From NCBI GenBank assembly GCA_042090735.1, contig JBELIU010000015.1, positions 1 through 23,413 of the forward strand: DNA of 23,413 nucleotides. The letters are read 5' to 3'. This DNA is from Novosphingopyxis sp042090735 (GTDB taxonomy: Bacteria > Pseudomonadota > Alphaproteobacteria > Sphingomonadales > Sphingomonadaceae). The position numbers were made by a program, and so were the translations under genes. The notes under the pieces were generated by a model that saw only the letters and a program-made list of their open reading frames with translations, did no database searches and was not told where the DNA came from. Positions 1 through 8,161 of this stretch are shown here, in pieces. Numbering within the stretch: position 1 is the stretch's first letter; every line of letters begins with the position of its first letter.

Positions 1-1
1 G

Positions 2-1630
2 ATCAGCCACCGCACTCCGCCGCTCGCCAAGGCCGGCCTTTATGCGGAACTGGGCGAATTGAAGGCGAGCCTTGCGCGCTGGTTCGATGCGCCCGCCCGC
101 CGCGGCGACATGCTGGAACTGATCGCCGCGCAAGCCGCCGCCGTGGACCTGACCGAGGAAGGTGCAGCGTTGACGGATGCCGATATGGACGGCCTGTCCG
201 CCGATCTCGCCGAACTTGAAGCCACGCTGATCCCCAGCGGCCTGCATGTCGTCGGCCAGCCCATGATTGCGGACGCTGCCGAAGAGCTCGCCGCCGAAAT
301 GGCTACCGCCCAGGACGGCGACATATCCGAACTGCGCGAGCGCCTTCTGGCTGAAACCGAACTGCCCGCCCTGCGCCATGCGCTTGCCGGCGGTTATGTC
401 GCGCCGGTGGCGGGCGGCGATATCCTGACGAGCGCGGACGTGCTGCCGACGGGGCGCAACATCCACGGCTTCGATCCCTTCCGCCTGCCCACCGCCTTTG
501 CCTGCGCCGATGGCGCGCAGCAAGCCGAACGCCTGCTCGCGCGCCACGCGCAGGAGGGCAAGGGCCTTCCCGCAAGCGTCGCGATGGTGCTGTGGGGCAC
601 AGACACACTGAAATCGGGCGGCGCGCCGATCGGTCAGGTGTTGGCGCTGCTCGGCGCGAAGCCCCGCTTCGACGGCTTCGGCCGTCTGGCGGGCGCGGAG
701 CTGATTCCGCTGGAGGAGCTGGGCCGCCCGCGCATCGACGTGGTCGTGACGCTGTCCGGCATTTTCCGCGATCTCCTGCCGTTGCAGGTAAAGCTGATCG
801 CCGAAGCCGCCTGGATGGCGGGCGAAGCGGATGAGCCGGAAGCGCAGAATTTCGTGCGCGCACACCGCATGGCGGAAATTGCCGCTGGGGCCGATCCCGA
901 GGTCGCGTCGCTGCGCGTCTTCTCGAACGCGGAAGGGGCCTACGGCGCCAACGTCAATCACCTGATCGAGGCGGGCCTGTGGGAGGGCGAGGATGAGCTG
1001 GCCGATCAGTTCGCCGCGCGCAAGGGCTTCGCTTATGGCCGAGACGGCAAGGCGAGCGCGCAGCCCAAGCTGCTCGATTCGCTGCTCGGCCAAGTCGATC
1101 TGGCCTATCAGAACCTGGAATCCGCGGAACTCGGCGTGACGTCGATCGACCATTATTTCGATTCGCTGGGCGGCATGACCCGCGCGGCCATGCGCCGAGG
1201 CGGCGGCGCGGTGCCCGTCTATATCGGCGATCAGACCGGCGGGCGCGCCAAGGTGCGCACCATGGGCGAACAGGTGGCGCTGGAAACCCGCACCCGCGCG
1301 CTCAACCCGCGCTGGTATGAAGCGATGCTGGATCACGGGCAGGAGGGCGTGCGTCACATCGAAGCGTCGGTGACGAACACCTTCGCCTGGTCCGCCACCA
1401 CCGGCCAGGTGCAGCCCTGGGTCTATCAGAAGCTGACGCAAACCTATGTGCTGGATCCGGCGATGCGGCGGCGCCTGTCCGAACTCAATCCCACCGCGTC
1501 TGCCCGCATGGCCCACCGCCTGATCGAGGCGCATGACCGCCACTATTGGACCCCCGACGCCGTAACCCTCGCCGCGCTGCACGATGCCGGTGACGAACTC
1601 GACGATCGTATGGAAGGAATCGCCGCATGA
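2..1630 (+). CDS. bchH: Magnesium chelatase subunit H (BchH), C-terminal half, 5' end cut by window
   Basis: The reading frame is open from base 2 to a TGA at 1628-1630, giving about 542 residues of a family that is usually about 1200 residues long, so roughly the N-terminal half lies outside the window. BchH binds protoporphyrin IX and is the catalytic subunit of the ATP-dependent Mg chelatase (with BchI and BchD, not in this window), the first committed step to bacteriochlorophyll. The visible part has the CobN/BchH C-terminal style: a run with VFSNAEGAYGANVNHLIE near window base 920, a segment on a protein partner interface (SIDHYFDSLGGM near 1145), and the ending with WTPDAVTLAALHDAGDELDDRMEGI. 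The stop overlaps the bchL start by four bases (ATGA), indicating translational coupling. A TTG at 59 is an internal codon, not the start. Identity rests on sequence style plus the bchH-L-M order. Confidence 0.95.
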   Translation: MSHRTPPLAKAGLYAELGELKASLARWFDAPARRGDMLELIAAQAAAVDLTEEGAALTDADMDGLSADLAELEATLIPSGLHVVGQPMIADAAEELAAEMATAQDGDISELRERLLAETELPALRHALAGGYVAPVAGGDILTSADVLPTGRNIHGFDPFRLPTAFACADGAQQAERLLARHAQEGKGLPASVAMVLWGTDTLKSGGAPIGQVLALLGAKPRFDGFGRLAGAELIPLEELGRPRIDVVVTLSGIFRDLLPLQVKLIAEAAWMAGEADEPEAQNFVRAHRMAEIAAGADPEVASLRVFSNAEGAYGANVNHLIEAGLWEGEDELADQFAARKGFAYGRDGKASAQPKLLDSLLGQVDLAYQNLESAELGVTSIDHYFDSLGGMTRAAMRRGGGAVPVYIGDQTGGRAKVRTMGEQVALETRTRALNPRWYEAMLDHGQEGVRHIEASVTNTFAWSATTGQVQPWVYQKLTQTYVLDPAMRRRLSELNPTASARMAHRLIEAHDRHYWTPDAVTLAALHDAGDELDDRMEGIAA

Positions 1631-2529
1631 GTACCGCGACGCTGCTCGAACGCGCTGCCGGACGCCGCCCCGACGGGGAGGGCTCGGTCCAGTACAAGCC
1701 CGATCCGTCGCTGAAGATCGACGGCGCGCAGGTCTTCGCCATCTACGGCAAGGGGGGCATCGGCAAATCGACCACCAGCTCCAACCTCTCGGTCGCCTTT
1801 TCGATGTTGGGCAAACGCGTGCTGCAGATCGGCTGCGATCCCAAGCATGACAGCACCTTTACGCTGACCAAGGCGCTGTGCCCCACGGTGATCGATATCC
1901 TTGCCGAGGTCGATTTCCATTCCGAGGAGCTGCGGCCCGAGGATTATGTCTTCGAGGGCTATAACGGCGTGATGTGCGTGGAGGCCGGCGGTCCGCCCGC
2001 GGGCACGGGCTGCGGCGGCTATGTGGTCGGCCAGACGGTGAAGCTCCTGAAAGAGCACCACCTGCTGGACGATACCGATATCGTAATCTTCGACGTGCTG
2101 GGCGATGTGGTCTGCGGCGGCTTCGCAAGCCCGCTGCAACATGCCGACAAGGCGATGATCGTCACCGCCAACGATTTCGATTCGATCTTCGCTGCCAACC
2201 GCATCGTTTCCGCGATTCAGGCGAAGGCGAAGAATTACGACGTGCGCCTTGCCGGCGTGATCGCCAATCGCAGCCGCGACACCGATGAAATCGACCGGTT
2301 CAATGCCGCCACCGGTCTCAAGCGCCTTGCCCATTTCGGCGATCTCGATGCGATCCGGAAGAGCCGCCTGAAAAAGGCAACGATCTTCGAGATGGGCGAC
2401 GATCCGGACATCGTGGCGGTGCAGAAGGAATATGTGCGCCTGGCCCAGTCGCTGCTCGACGGGGTGGAGCCGCTGGAGCCGCGACCGATGATCGACCGCG
2501 AATTGTTCGACTTCCTGGGGTACGATTGA
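1627..2529 (+). CDS. bchL: Light-independent protochlorophyllide reductase ATP-binding iron-sulfur protein BchL
   Basis: This 300-residue protein is the NifH-like reductase component of dark-operative protochlorophyllide oxidoreductase; it donates electrons to BchN-BchB to reduce the C17=C18 bond of ring D in an ATP-dependent way in the cytoplasm. Visible hallmarks are the P-loop GKGGIGKS at residues 41-48, the switch-type DPKHDST at 71-77, and the two Cys that form the intersubunit 4Fe-4S cluster, Cys129 (GTGCGG) and Cys163 (DVVCGG). Length matches the family. An N-terminal stretch of about 30 residues before the fold is normal for BchL. The ATG at 1627 overlaps the bchH stop, and the TGA shares one base with the bchM ATG (TGATG). 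Distinguished from BchX, also in this window, by DPKHDST rather than DPKSDTT and by its position beside bchH and bchM. Confidence 0.97.
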   Translation: MSTATLLERAAGRRPDGEGSVQYKPDPSLKIDGAQVFAIYGKGGIGKSTTSSNLSVAFSMLGKRVLQIGCDPKHDSTFTLTKALCPTVIDILAEVDFHSEELRPEDYVFEGYNGVMCVEAGGPPAGTGCGGYVVGQTVKLLKEHHLLDDTDIVIFDVLGDVVCGGFASPLQHADKAMIVTANDFDSIFAANRIVSAIQAKAKNYDVRLAGVIANRSRDTDEIDRFNAATGLKRLAHFGDLDAIRKSRLKKATIFEMGDDPDIVAVQKEYVRLAQSLLDGVEPLEPRPMIDRELFDFLGYD

Positions 2530-3218
2530 TGGCAAGCGCAACCTACGATCTGCGGCGGGCCGAACTCACCCGCTATTTCGACCGGACCGCGGCCGATGCG
2601 TGGGAGAAGCTGACGTCCGACGCACCGGTCAGCCGTGTCCGCGCGACGGTGCGCGCGGGCCGTGACAGAATGCGTGCTCTGCTGCTGTCCCGGCTTCCCG
2701 AAAATCTGACGGGCGCGAGCCTTCTCGATGCGGGCTGCGGCACCGGCGCGCTTTCGGTGGAGGCGGCTTGCCGGGGGGCGCAGGTGACCGCGATCGATGT
2801 GAGCCCGCGGATGATCGAGATTGCGGGCGACCGGTATGAAGGCGCCAAAATCGACTTTCGTGCGGGCGACATGCTTTCGCCCGAGCTGGGGCGATTCGAC
2901 CATGTCGTGGCGATGGATTCGCTGATCCACTACACCGCGTCCGATATCGTCTCCGCGCTCGCGGGTCTCGCCGAACGCACCGAACGCTCGATCCTGTTCA
3001 CCGTCGCCCCGTCGACCCCGATTTTGGCCGCGATGCACCGCGTCGGGAAGCTGTTTCCGCGCGGCGATCGCGCGCCCGAGATCGAGCCGGTCGCACCCGC
3101 CAAACTGGCCAAACTCATCGCTCGCGATCCGCGCCTCTCCGGCTGGCGCATCGCGCATCAGGAGCGCGTCACCAGCGGTTTCTACATGAGCCAGATGCTG
3201 GAGCTGGTTCGCCGATGA
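2529..3218 (+). CDS. bchM: Mg-protoporphyrin IX O-methyltransferase BchM
   Basis: BchM transfers a methyl group from S-adenosylmethionine to the ring C propionate of Mg-protoporphyrin IX, giving the monomethyl ester that AcsF (also in this operon) cyclises. The 229-residue protein shows the class I methyltransferase motif I LLDAGCGTGA at residues 65-74, the acidic end of strand beta-2 AIDVSPRMIE at about 88-97, and an N-terminal YFDRTAADAW helix typical of BchM. A TTG three bases upstream is also in frame, but the ATG at 2529 shares one base with the bchL stop and is preferred. The 3' end overlaps lhaA by four bases. Length (about 225-230) is usual for the family. Its position between bchL and lhaA matches the conserved bchFNBHLM-lhaA-puhA order. 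Confidence 0.96.
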   Translation: MASATYDLRRAELTRYFDRTAADAWEKLTSDAPVSRVRATVRAGRDRMRALLLSRLPENLTGASLLDAGCGTGALSVEAACRGAQVTAIDVSPRMIEIAGDRYEGAKIDFRAGDMLSPELGRFDHVVAMDSLIHYTASDIVSALAGLAERTERSILFTVAPSTPILAAMHRVGKLFPRGDRAPEIEPVAPAKLAKLIARDPRLSGWRIAHQERVTSGFYMSQMLELVRR

Positions 3219-4624
3219 GCGCTTTCGCCGTCCGTGCTGTCCGCATCTGGCGCGCCATTCCGGCCGAGCTGCTTCCGCTCGCCGAGGCGGCGGAGGGCTT
3301 GCCGATGGGCCGCCTGCTGCGCCTCAGTCTGGTGCAGGTGAGCGTGGGCATGGCGCTGGCGCTGCTCAATGGCACGCTCAACCGCGTGATGATCGTGGAG
3401 ATGGGCATTCATGCGGGGCTGGTCTCCGCGATGATCGCGCTGCCGCTGCTGATCGCGCCGGTACGCGCGCTGATCGGCCAGAAATCCGATCATCACCGCT
3501 CGGTCTTCGGTTGGCGGCGGGTGCCCTATATCTGGCTTGGCACGATGGCGCAGTTCGGCGGGCTCGCGCTGATTCCGATGTCGCTGATGTTGATGGGCCA
3601 TGCGCCGACGACCTCTGGCCTGGTCGCGGGCGAGATGGGCGCGCTGCTTGGCTTCTTCCTGGTCGGCATCGGCCTCCACACCGAACAGACCGCCGCGCTG
3701 GCGCTGGCCTGCGATGCTGCGCCGGAAGACAAACGCCCGCGCGTGGTGGCCTGGATGTACGTTTCGCTGCTGCTCGCCATGGTGCTGAGCGCGCTCGTCT
3801 TCGGCTGGCTGCTGAACGATTTCACGCCGCGCCGTCTGTTCATGGCGGTCAGCGGCGCGGCGATGGTGACGGTGGGTCTGAACATCGTGGCGCTGTGGAA
3901 ACAGGAAGGGCGCGGATCGGCCCCGCAGCGGAGCGACGATGCACCGGTCAGTCTGATAACATCCTGGCGCGCCTTCGATCGCGGTGGCCGTGCGCGGCGG
4001 ATGTTGGTGGCCGTGGGCCTCGTCACCATGGCGTTCAACATGCAGGACGTGCTGCTGGAGCCTTATGGCGGCGAGATACTGGGCCTATCGGTCGGCGCGA
4101 CGACGCTGCTGACGGCAATCTGGGCGATCGGTTCGCTCGGCGGCTTCTGGATGGCGCAACGGGGCCTTCGCATGGGCCGCGATGCCTATCTGCTGGCCGC
4201 TTACGGCGCGATCATCGGCCTGCCGGCCTTTGCCGCGGTGATCTTTTCCGGCGCGCTCGATGCGCCCTGGATGTTCCGCACCGGCGCCTTCCTGATCGGG
4301 CTCGGCGGCGGCCTCGCCTCGGTCTCGCTGCTGCACGCGGCAACCGCGTTGGCCGAAGAGGGCAGCTTCGGCTTTGCCGTCGGCGCCTGGGGCGCGGTGC
4401 AGGCGAGCGCGGCGGGCCTTTCCATTGCGTTCGGCGGCGTGCTGCGGGACTGGCTTCACGCCAGTGGTGCGGGCCGGACCGTGATGGGCGAGGCGGCTCC
4501 CTACGTCCTCGTCTATCACATCGAAATCGCGCTGCTCTTCGCCGCGCTGATCGCGCTGGGGCCGATGGTCAGCCGCGCACGCACTGCCGTCCGTCCGGTC
4601 GGGCTCGCGGAGTTTCCCTCATGA
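3215..4624 (+). CDS. lhaA: LhaA/PucC-family (BCD) bacteriochlorophyll delivery or LH1 assembly membrane protein
   Basis: A 469-residue integral membrane protein with about 12 predicted hydrophobic helices, belonging to the PucC/BCD branch of the major facilitator superfamily. The characteristic cytoplasmic loop after the second helix is present (QKSDHHRSVFGWRRVPYIW at about residues 89-107). LhaA homologues are needed for LH1 assembly in Rhodobacter and are thought to handle bacteriochlorophyll delivery; the actual transported species is not proven. The start ATG overlaps the bchM stop by four bases. The position directly before puhA, rather than beside pucBA, favours LhaA over PucC. The next gene starts 20 bases after the stop behind its own strong Shine-Dalgarno sequence. 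Confidence 0.92.
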   Translation: MSAFAVRAVRIWRAIPAELLPLAEAAEGLPMGRLLRLSLVQVSVGMALALLNGTLNRVMIVEMGIHAGLVSAMIALPLLIAPVRALIGQKSDHHRSVFGWRRVPYIWLGTMAQFGGLALIPMSLMLMGHAPTTSGLVAGEMGALLGFFLVGIGLHTEQTAALALACDAAPEDKRPRVVAWMYVSLLLAMVLSALVFGWLLNDFTPRRLFMAVSGAAMVTVGLNIVALWKQEGRGSAPQRSDDAPVSLITSWRAFDRGGRARRMLVAVGLVTMAFNMQDVLLEPYGGEILGLSVGATTLLTAIWAIGSLGGFWMAQRGLRMGRDAYLLAAYGAIIGLPAFAAVIFSGALDAPWMFRTGAFLIGLGGGLASVSLLHAATALAEEGSFGFAVGAWGAVQASAAGLSIAFGGVLRDWLHASGAGRTVMGEAAPYVLVYHIEIALLFAALIALGPMVSRARTAVRPVGLAEFPS

Positions 4625-4643
4625 CTTCTAGCTGGAGGACATC

Positions 4644-5618
4644 ATGCCGATAGGGGCCTTTACCGAAAGCCTGGATCTTCCGCTGGTCCTGGTGAACGTC
4701 TTCTTCCTCTTCTTCCTCGCGCTGGTCTATTATCTGCGACAGGAGGACAAGCGTGAGGGCTATCCCCTCGTTTCCGACCGGACCGAGCGTTCGGACGGGC
4801 GCGTGAACGTGGTCGGCTTTCCGCCGCTGCCCAGCCCCAAGACCTTCATCCTGCCGCATGGCGAGGGCACCACGCAGGCCCCGCATCCCGAAACGCCCGA
4901 TGAGGTACTCGGCGCCTTTGCCGGCAATCGCACCGGCCTGCCGGTGAACCGGGAGGCAGCGGCGCTCGGCACCCGGCTCGGGCCCGGTTCCTGGACGCTA
5001 CGCCGCGATCGGCCGGAACTCAGCCATGATGCGAAGCCGGTGTTCCGCCCCCTGCGCTTTGCCACCGCCTATGACGTGATGAAAGGCGAACCCGATCCGC
5101 GCGGTTTTACCGTCCTCGGCATGGACCGTTGCATCGCCGGAACGGTCACCGACATCTGGGTGGATGAGAGCGAGCATATGGCGAAGTTCCTGGAGGTCGA
5201 ACTGGCCGCAGACGTTTTCGGCCTGCGCGGCGATGATGCCCGTCCCGAACGCGAGATGGAGACCGTGGGCGTGGTGGTGACCGATGAGATCATCGAAACG
5301 CCGACCGGCACCGTGGAGCGCATCGAAGTCGATGAGATCGTCGCGCCCGTCGAAGTCCAGGATGACGAATATGGCGCGGGCGACTGGGAACGCAGCCTGG
5401 CACCGCGCGGCTCGATCCTGCTGCCCATGGAGTTCGCTGCCGTCAGTCAGTTGCATGGCACCGTCAGCTGCGGCGCGATCACGGCGGACCAGTTCGCCGG
5501 GGTGCCTGGCCGCAAGTTCGATACGGTGATCACCTCGCTGGAGGAGAACCAGCTGCGCGGCTATTATGGCGGCGGTTATCTCTGGGCCGATCCGAAGCGT
5601 GCGGAGCCGGTGCTATGA
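4644..5618 (+). CDS. puhA: Photosynthetic reaction centre H subunit PuhA, with an acidic internal insertion
   Basis: PuhA caps the L/M reaction-centre dimer on the cytoplasmic side and controls proton delivery to quinone QB. It has one N-terminal transmembrane helix (about residues 12-31) followed by the conserved YYLRQEDKREGYPL (29-42), PKTFILPHG (65-73) and SWTLRRDRPEL (116-126). The beta-barrel core has DIWVDESEHMAKFLEVEL (170-187), with Glu184 aligning to the QB-path Glu173 of Rhodobacter. The C-terminal part LLPMEF to GYYGGGYLWADPKR (259-319) is also conserved. At 324 residues it is clearly longer than the usual about 250-260; the excess is a Glu/Asp-rich insertion at about residues 188-255, between FLEVEL and LLPM, which are nearly adjacent in known H subunits (from memory). 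A GGAGG lies just upstream of the ATG, and the stop overlaps puhB by four bases. Confidence 0.95.
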   Translation: MPIGAFTESLDLPLVLVNVFFLFFLALVYYLRQEDKREGYPLVSDRTERSDGRVNVVGFPPLPSPKTFILPHGEGTTQAPHPETPDEVLGAFAGNRTGLPVNREAAALGTRLGPGSWTLRRDRPELSHDAKPVFRPLRFATAYDVMKGEPDPRGFTVLGMDRCIAGTVTDIWVDESEHMAKFLEVELAADVFGLRGDDARPEREMETVGVVVTDEIIETPTGTVERIEVDEIVAPVEVQDDEYGAGDWERSLAPRGSILLPMEFAAVSQLHGTVSCGAITADQFAGVPGRKFDTVITSLEENQLRGYYGGGYLWADPKRAEPVL

Positions 5619-6274
5619 GTGGGCAGCGCGGTCTGACCCAAGCCGAGCGTGCCGCCGGGCTCGATGCGCCCCTGCCGACGGGCGAGACGATCCTGTGGCA
5701 GGAAAAGCCGCAGCCCCGCGCGCTCACCCGCAGCATCTTCCACGCGCGTGGCCTCGCCACCTATTTCGGCACCGCGGCGCTGCTCGTGTTCGCGCTGAGC
5801 GTAACGGAATATCCGATGGGTCAGGCGTTTGGCGTGACCACGCTGCTGCTTCCCTTTTTCGGGCTGGCCTACGGCATCCTTGCGCTGATAGGCCGGGCGA
5901 CGGCGCGTGCGACCACTTATACGCTCACCAACCGCCGCGTGATCCTGCATATCGGCATCGCCTATGAAATGACGGTGAGCGTGCCGCTTTCTGCCGTGCT
6001 GAACGCCTCACTGCGCCGCCGTCCCGACGGCAGTGGGGAGATCGCGTTGAAGGTGACCGACGTCAACAATGTGCGCTATGTCGCGCTCTGGCCGCACGCG
6101 CGGGCGTGGCATTTCCTGAAGCCCCAGCCGATGCTGCGCGGACTCTCCCACCCGGACCGGGTGGTCGAAATGATCGCCGAGGCGCTGATCGCGTTCAACG
6201 CCAGCGGTCGCCGCGCCGTCCCGGCGGAGCGCTATGCCGAAGCGGCCACGGTACGGGAGGCGGTGGCAGCGTGA
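5615..6274 (+). CDS. puhB: Photosynthetic complex assembly protein PuhB
   Basis: A 219-residue membrane protein in the position of PuhB, which in Rhodobacter capsulatus assists reaction-centre assembly. After a hydrophilic N-terminus with TILWQEKPQPRAL (about 27-39), which is typical of the family, there are two clear hydrophobic segments (about 48-68 and 71-93). These are followed by a bacterial PH-like stretch TTYTLTNRRVILHIG (about 100-114) and a soluble C-terminal domain. The ATG overlaps the puhA TGA by four bases and its TGA overlaps the puhC GTG by four bases, so production is probably coupled to PuhA. Assignment rests on family motifs and the puhA-B-C order. Confidence 0.92.
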   Translation: MSGQRGLTQAERAAGLDAPLPTGETILWQEKPQPRALTRSIFHARGLATYFGTAALLVFALSVTEYPMGQAFGVTTLLLPFFGLAYGILALIGRATARATTYTLTNRRVILHIGIAYEMTVSVPLSAVLNASLRRRPDGSGEIALKVTDVNNVRYVALWPHARAWHFLKPQPMLRGLSHPDRVVEMIAEALIAFNASGRRAVPAERYAEAATVREAVAA

Positions 6275-6795
6275 CCGCTTTGTCAGACTTTTCCGGCGAA
6301 CCGCGCGGCGGCGCGCCCGCCCCGCATGATCACGATCAGATCCATGTGCCGCGCCCGGTGATCTGGATGACCCTGGCGCTCATTCTCTTCACCATCGCGG
6401 CGGTGAGCATCGGCCGCATTTTCGATATCGGCCTGACCCATGAGGGCGCCCTGAAAGAGACACGCTCTGTCAGCTTCAGTTTCCGTGCGCCGCCGATCGG
6501 CGAAACGCCGATCGCCATCGTGGCGACGCGCAGCGATGGCAGCAGCGTGGTCCTTGCCGGAGAGAATGAGGAAACCTTTCCCCGCCTGATCCTGCGCAGC
6601 TTTTCCAATATCCGCATGCGCGAAGGCATCGATCCCGCAACGCCGATCCAGCTGATCGAGACCGCGGACGGCCAGCGCCTGCTGGTGGATCCGGCCACGC
6701 ATCGTACCATGCGCCTTGCCGCCTTCGGCCCTGAGAATCAGGAGATGTTCGATGCGGTGTTCGAAGGCGCTCCCGACAAAGGGCCGGCCACATGA
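6271..6795 (+). CDS. puhC: Photosynthetic complex assembly protein PuhC
   Basis: A 174-residue protein with a short cytoplasmic N-terminus, a single transmembrane helix at about residues 29-49, and a soluble domain likely on the periplasmic side. PuhC in Rhodobacter promotes reorganisation of the LH1-reaction-centre core. The start chosen is the GTG at 6271 because it overlaps the puhB TGA by four bases, like the other junctions in this operon; further upstream in-frame codons would lie inside puhB. The segment RDGQRL-like TADGQRLLVDPATHRTMRL (about 134-152) and the late FGPENQEMF resemble the C-terminal half of the PuhC family. It overlaps the next small gene by four bases. Confidence 0.87.
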   Translation: MTALSDFSGEPRGGAPAPHDHDQIHVPRPVIWMTLALILFTIAAVSIGRIFDIGLTHEGALKETRSVSFSFRAPPIGETPIAIVATRSDGSSVVLAGENEETFPRLILRSFSNIRMREGIDPATPIQLIETADGQRLLVDPATHRTMRLAAFGPENQEMFDAVFEGAPDKGPAT

Positions 6796-7076
6796 TGCGC
6801 CGCCGTTTTGAGTCCGGATGCCTCGTCGAGGTGGTCAACCGCTTCGAAAGCCTTGGCGCGCACGTGCGGCTCGACGGCAATGTGGTGCTGCAACCGGGCG
6901 ACCGCGTGATCGTCCATGGCCCACCCATTGCCGTCCCCTATGGCGAGAGCCACAGCGAACGGCGTACCGCGACCGTGACCCGCGCGGGGCCGCTACGCGC
7001 CTTCTGGGCGCGCCACGTCGCGCAATGGGACCTTACCTCGCTCTATGAAGTCGGCTTCGACGGAGAACCAGCATGA
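6792..7076 (+). CDS. Small soluble protein of unknown function between puhC and acsF
   Basis: A 94-residue protein with no transmembrane segment or signal peptide. It is predicted mostly beta-strand, with a central PGDRVIVHGPPI (about 36-47) reminiscent of a small barrel, and ends with an acidic tail. ATG codons at 6792 and 6795 are both possible; the first overlaps the puhC stop by four bases. The stop overlaps the acsF start by four bases, so it is translationally linked to both neighbours. A short open frame is commonly found at this spot (puhABC-orf-acsF) in aerobic phototrophs, so it may help AcsF or core assembly, but this is inferred from position only. I do not recognise a named family. 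Confidence 0.8.
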   Translation: MMRRRFESGCLVEVVNRFESLGAHVRLDGNVVLQPGDRVIVHGPPIAVPYGESHSERRTATVTRAGPLRAFWARHVAQWDLTSLYEVGFDGEPA

Positions 7077-8155
7077 CCGCTTACGCCCCGATCAAGCCGG
7101 CCGACAAGGCGGCGCCGAACGAGACGACCAGCGAGGCGAAGCGCGATACGCTGCTGTCCCCGCGCTTCTACACCACCGATTTCGACGAGCTCGACCGGAC
7201 CGATGTCTCGCCGGTGCGCGCCGACTGGGATCAGGTGGTCAGCGAACTGGCCGAAGACGGCAACCGCCGACACTTCAAGCGCAACGCAAATTGGGTGGTG
7301 CCGAGCCTCGATAGCTACCCGCCCGAGCTGCAGCGCGAATTCGTGGATTTTCTGGTGAGTTCGCTCACGGCCGAATTTTCCGGCTGCGTGCTCTACAAGG
7401 AAATGAAACGGCGCGGGCAGAACGAGGATATCTGCCGCCTTTTTGGTTATATGAGCCGCGACGAAAGCCGCCATGCAGGCTTCATCAACGATGCGCTGAA
7501 GGATTTCGGCATCGGCGTGAACCTGGGGTTTTTGACGCGTGAGAAGAAGTACACCTTCTTCAAACCGAAGTTCATTTTTTACGCGACCTATCTGTCTGAA
7601 AAGATCGGATATGCGCGTTACATCACTATCTACCGGCATCTGGAGAAACATCCGGAGCGCTGCTTCCACCCGATTTTCCAGTGGTTCGAACAGTGGTGCA
7701 ATGACGAGTTCCGTCATGGCGAGGCGTTCGCGCTGCTGATGAAGGCCGATCCGAAGCTGACCGCCGGGCGCAACCGCTGGTGGATCCGCTTCTTCCAGCT
7801 CGCCGTCTACACCACCATGTATGTGCGCGATCATGATCGGCCCGCCTTCTTCGCGGCGCTGGGCATGGAACCGGGCAAGTTCGGGCGCGACGTGTTCCGG
7901 TTGACCAACCAAATATCGGAGCAGATTTTCCCCAGCCTGCACGATGTCGACGATCCACGCTTTCTCGCGGGTCTCGAGCACATGCGCAAGATCGGCGAAG
8001 GCTTTGCCGCCAGCCGCAAGAAGGGGCGCATTGCCGGCGGACTTCAGCGCCTTGCCCTGCGTGCCCGCGCCGCCGGTGTCTTCGCGCGGCTCTACTTCCT
8101 GCCGCAAAAGCTCAATACGCCGCCCGCTTCCCCCATGCTTCAGCCAACCTGGTGA
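7073..8155 (+). CDS. acsF: Oxygen-dependent Mg-protoporphyrin IX monomethyl ester cyclase AcsF
   Basis: AcsF is the di-iron oxidative cyclase that forms the isocyclic ring E of (bacterio)chlorophyll using O2, converting Mg-protoporphyrin IX monomethyl ester to divinyl-protochlorophyllide. The 360-residue protein carries the two ExxH di-iron motifs, DESRH (130-134) and DEFRH (211-215), and the extra carboxylates in AEFSG (Glu101) and YLSEKIGY (Glu176). YTTDFDEL near the N-terminus is also typical. The window shows no anaerobic BchE, consistent with an aerobic lifestyle. The ATG overlaps the upstream small gene by four bases, and puhE starts six bases after the TGA. Bacterial AcsF enzymes often need a helper protein such as BciE or Ycf54; none is recognised here. 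Confidence 0.97.
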   Translation: MTAYAPIKPADKAAPNETTSEAKRDTLLSPRFYTTDFDELDRTDVSPVRADWDQVVSELAEDGNRRHFKRNANWVVPSLDSYPPELQREFVDFLVSSLTAEFSGCVLYKEMKRRGQNEDICRLFGYMSRDESRHAGFINDALKDFGIGVNLGFLTREKKYTFFKPKFIFYATYLSEKIGYARYITIYRHLEKHPERCFHPIFQWFEQWCNDEFRHGEAFALLMKADPKLTAGRNRWWIRFFQLAVYTTMYVRDHDRPAFFAALGMEPGKFGRDVFRLTNQISEQIFPSLHDVDDPRFLAGLEHMRKIGEGFAASRKKGRIAGGLQRLALRARAAGVFARLYFLPQKLNTPPASPMLQPTW

Positions 8156-8161
8156 CCTGAC

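Noticed and set aside
3511..4653. A 380-codon + strand frame overlapping lhaA
   Set aside because: It lies within lhaA in another frame with Arg/Ala/Gly-rich composition and none of the membrane pattern expected.
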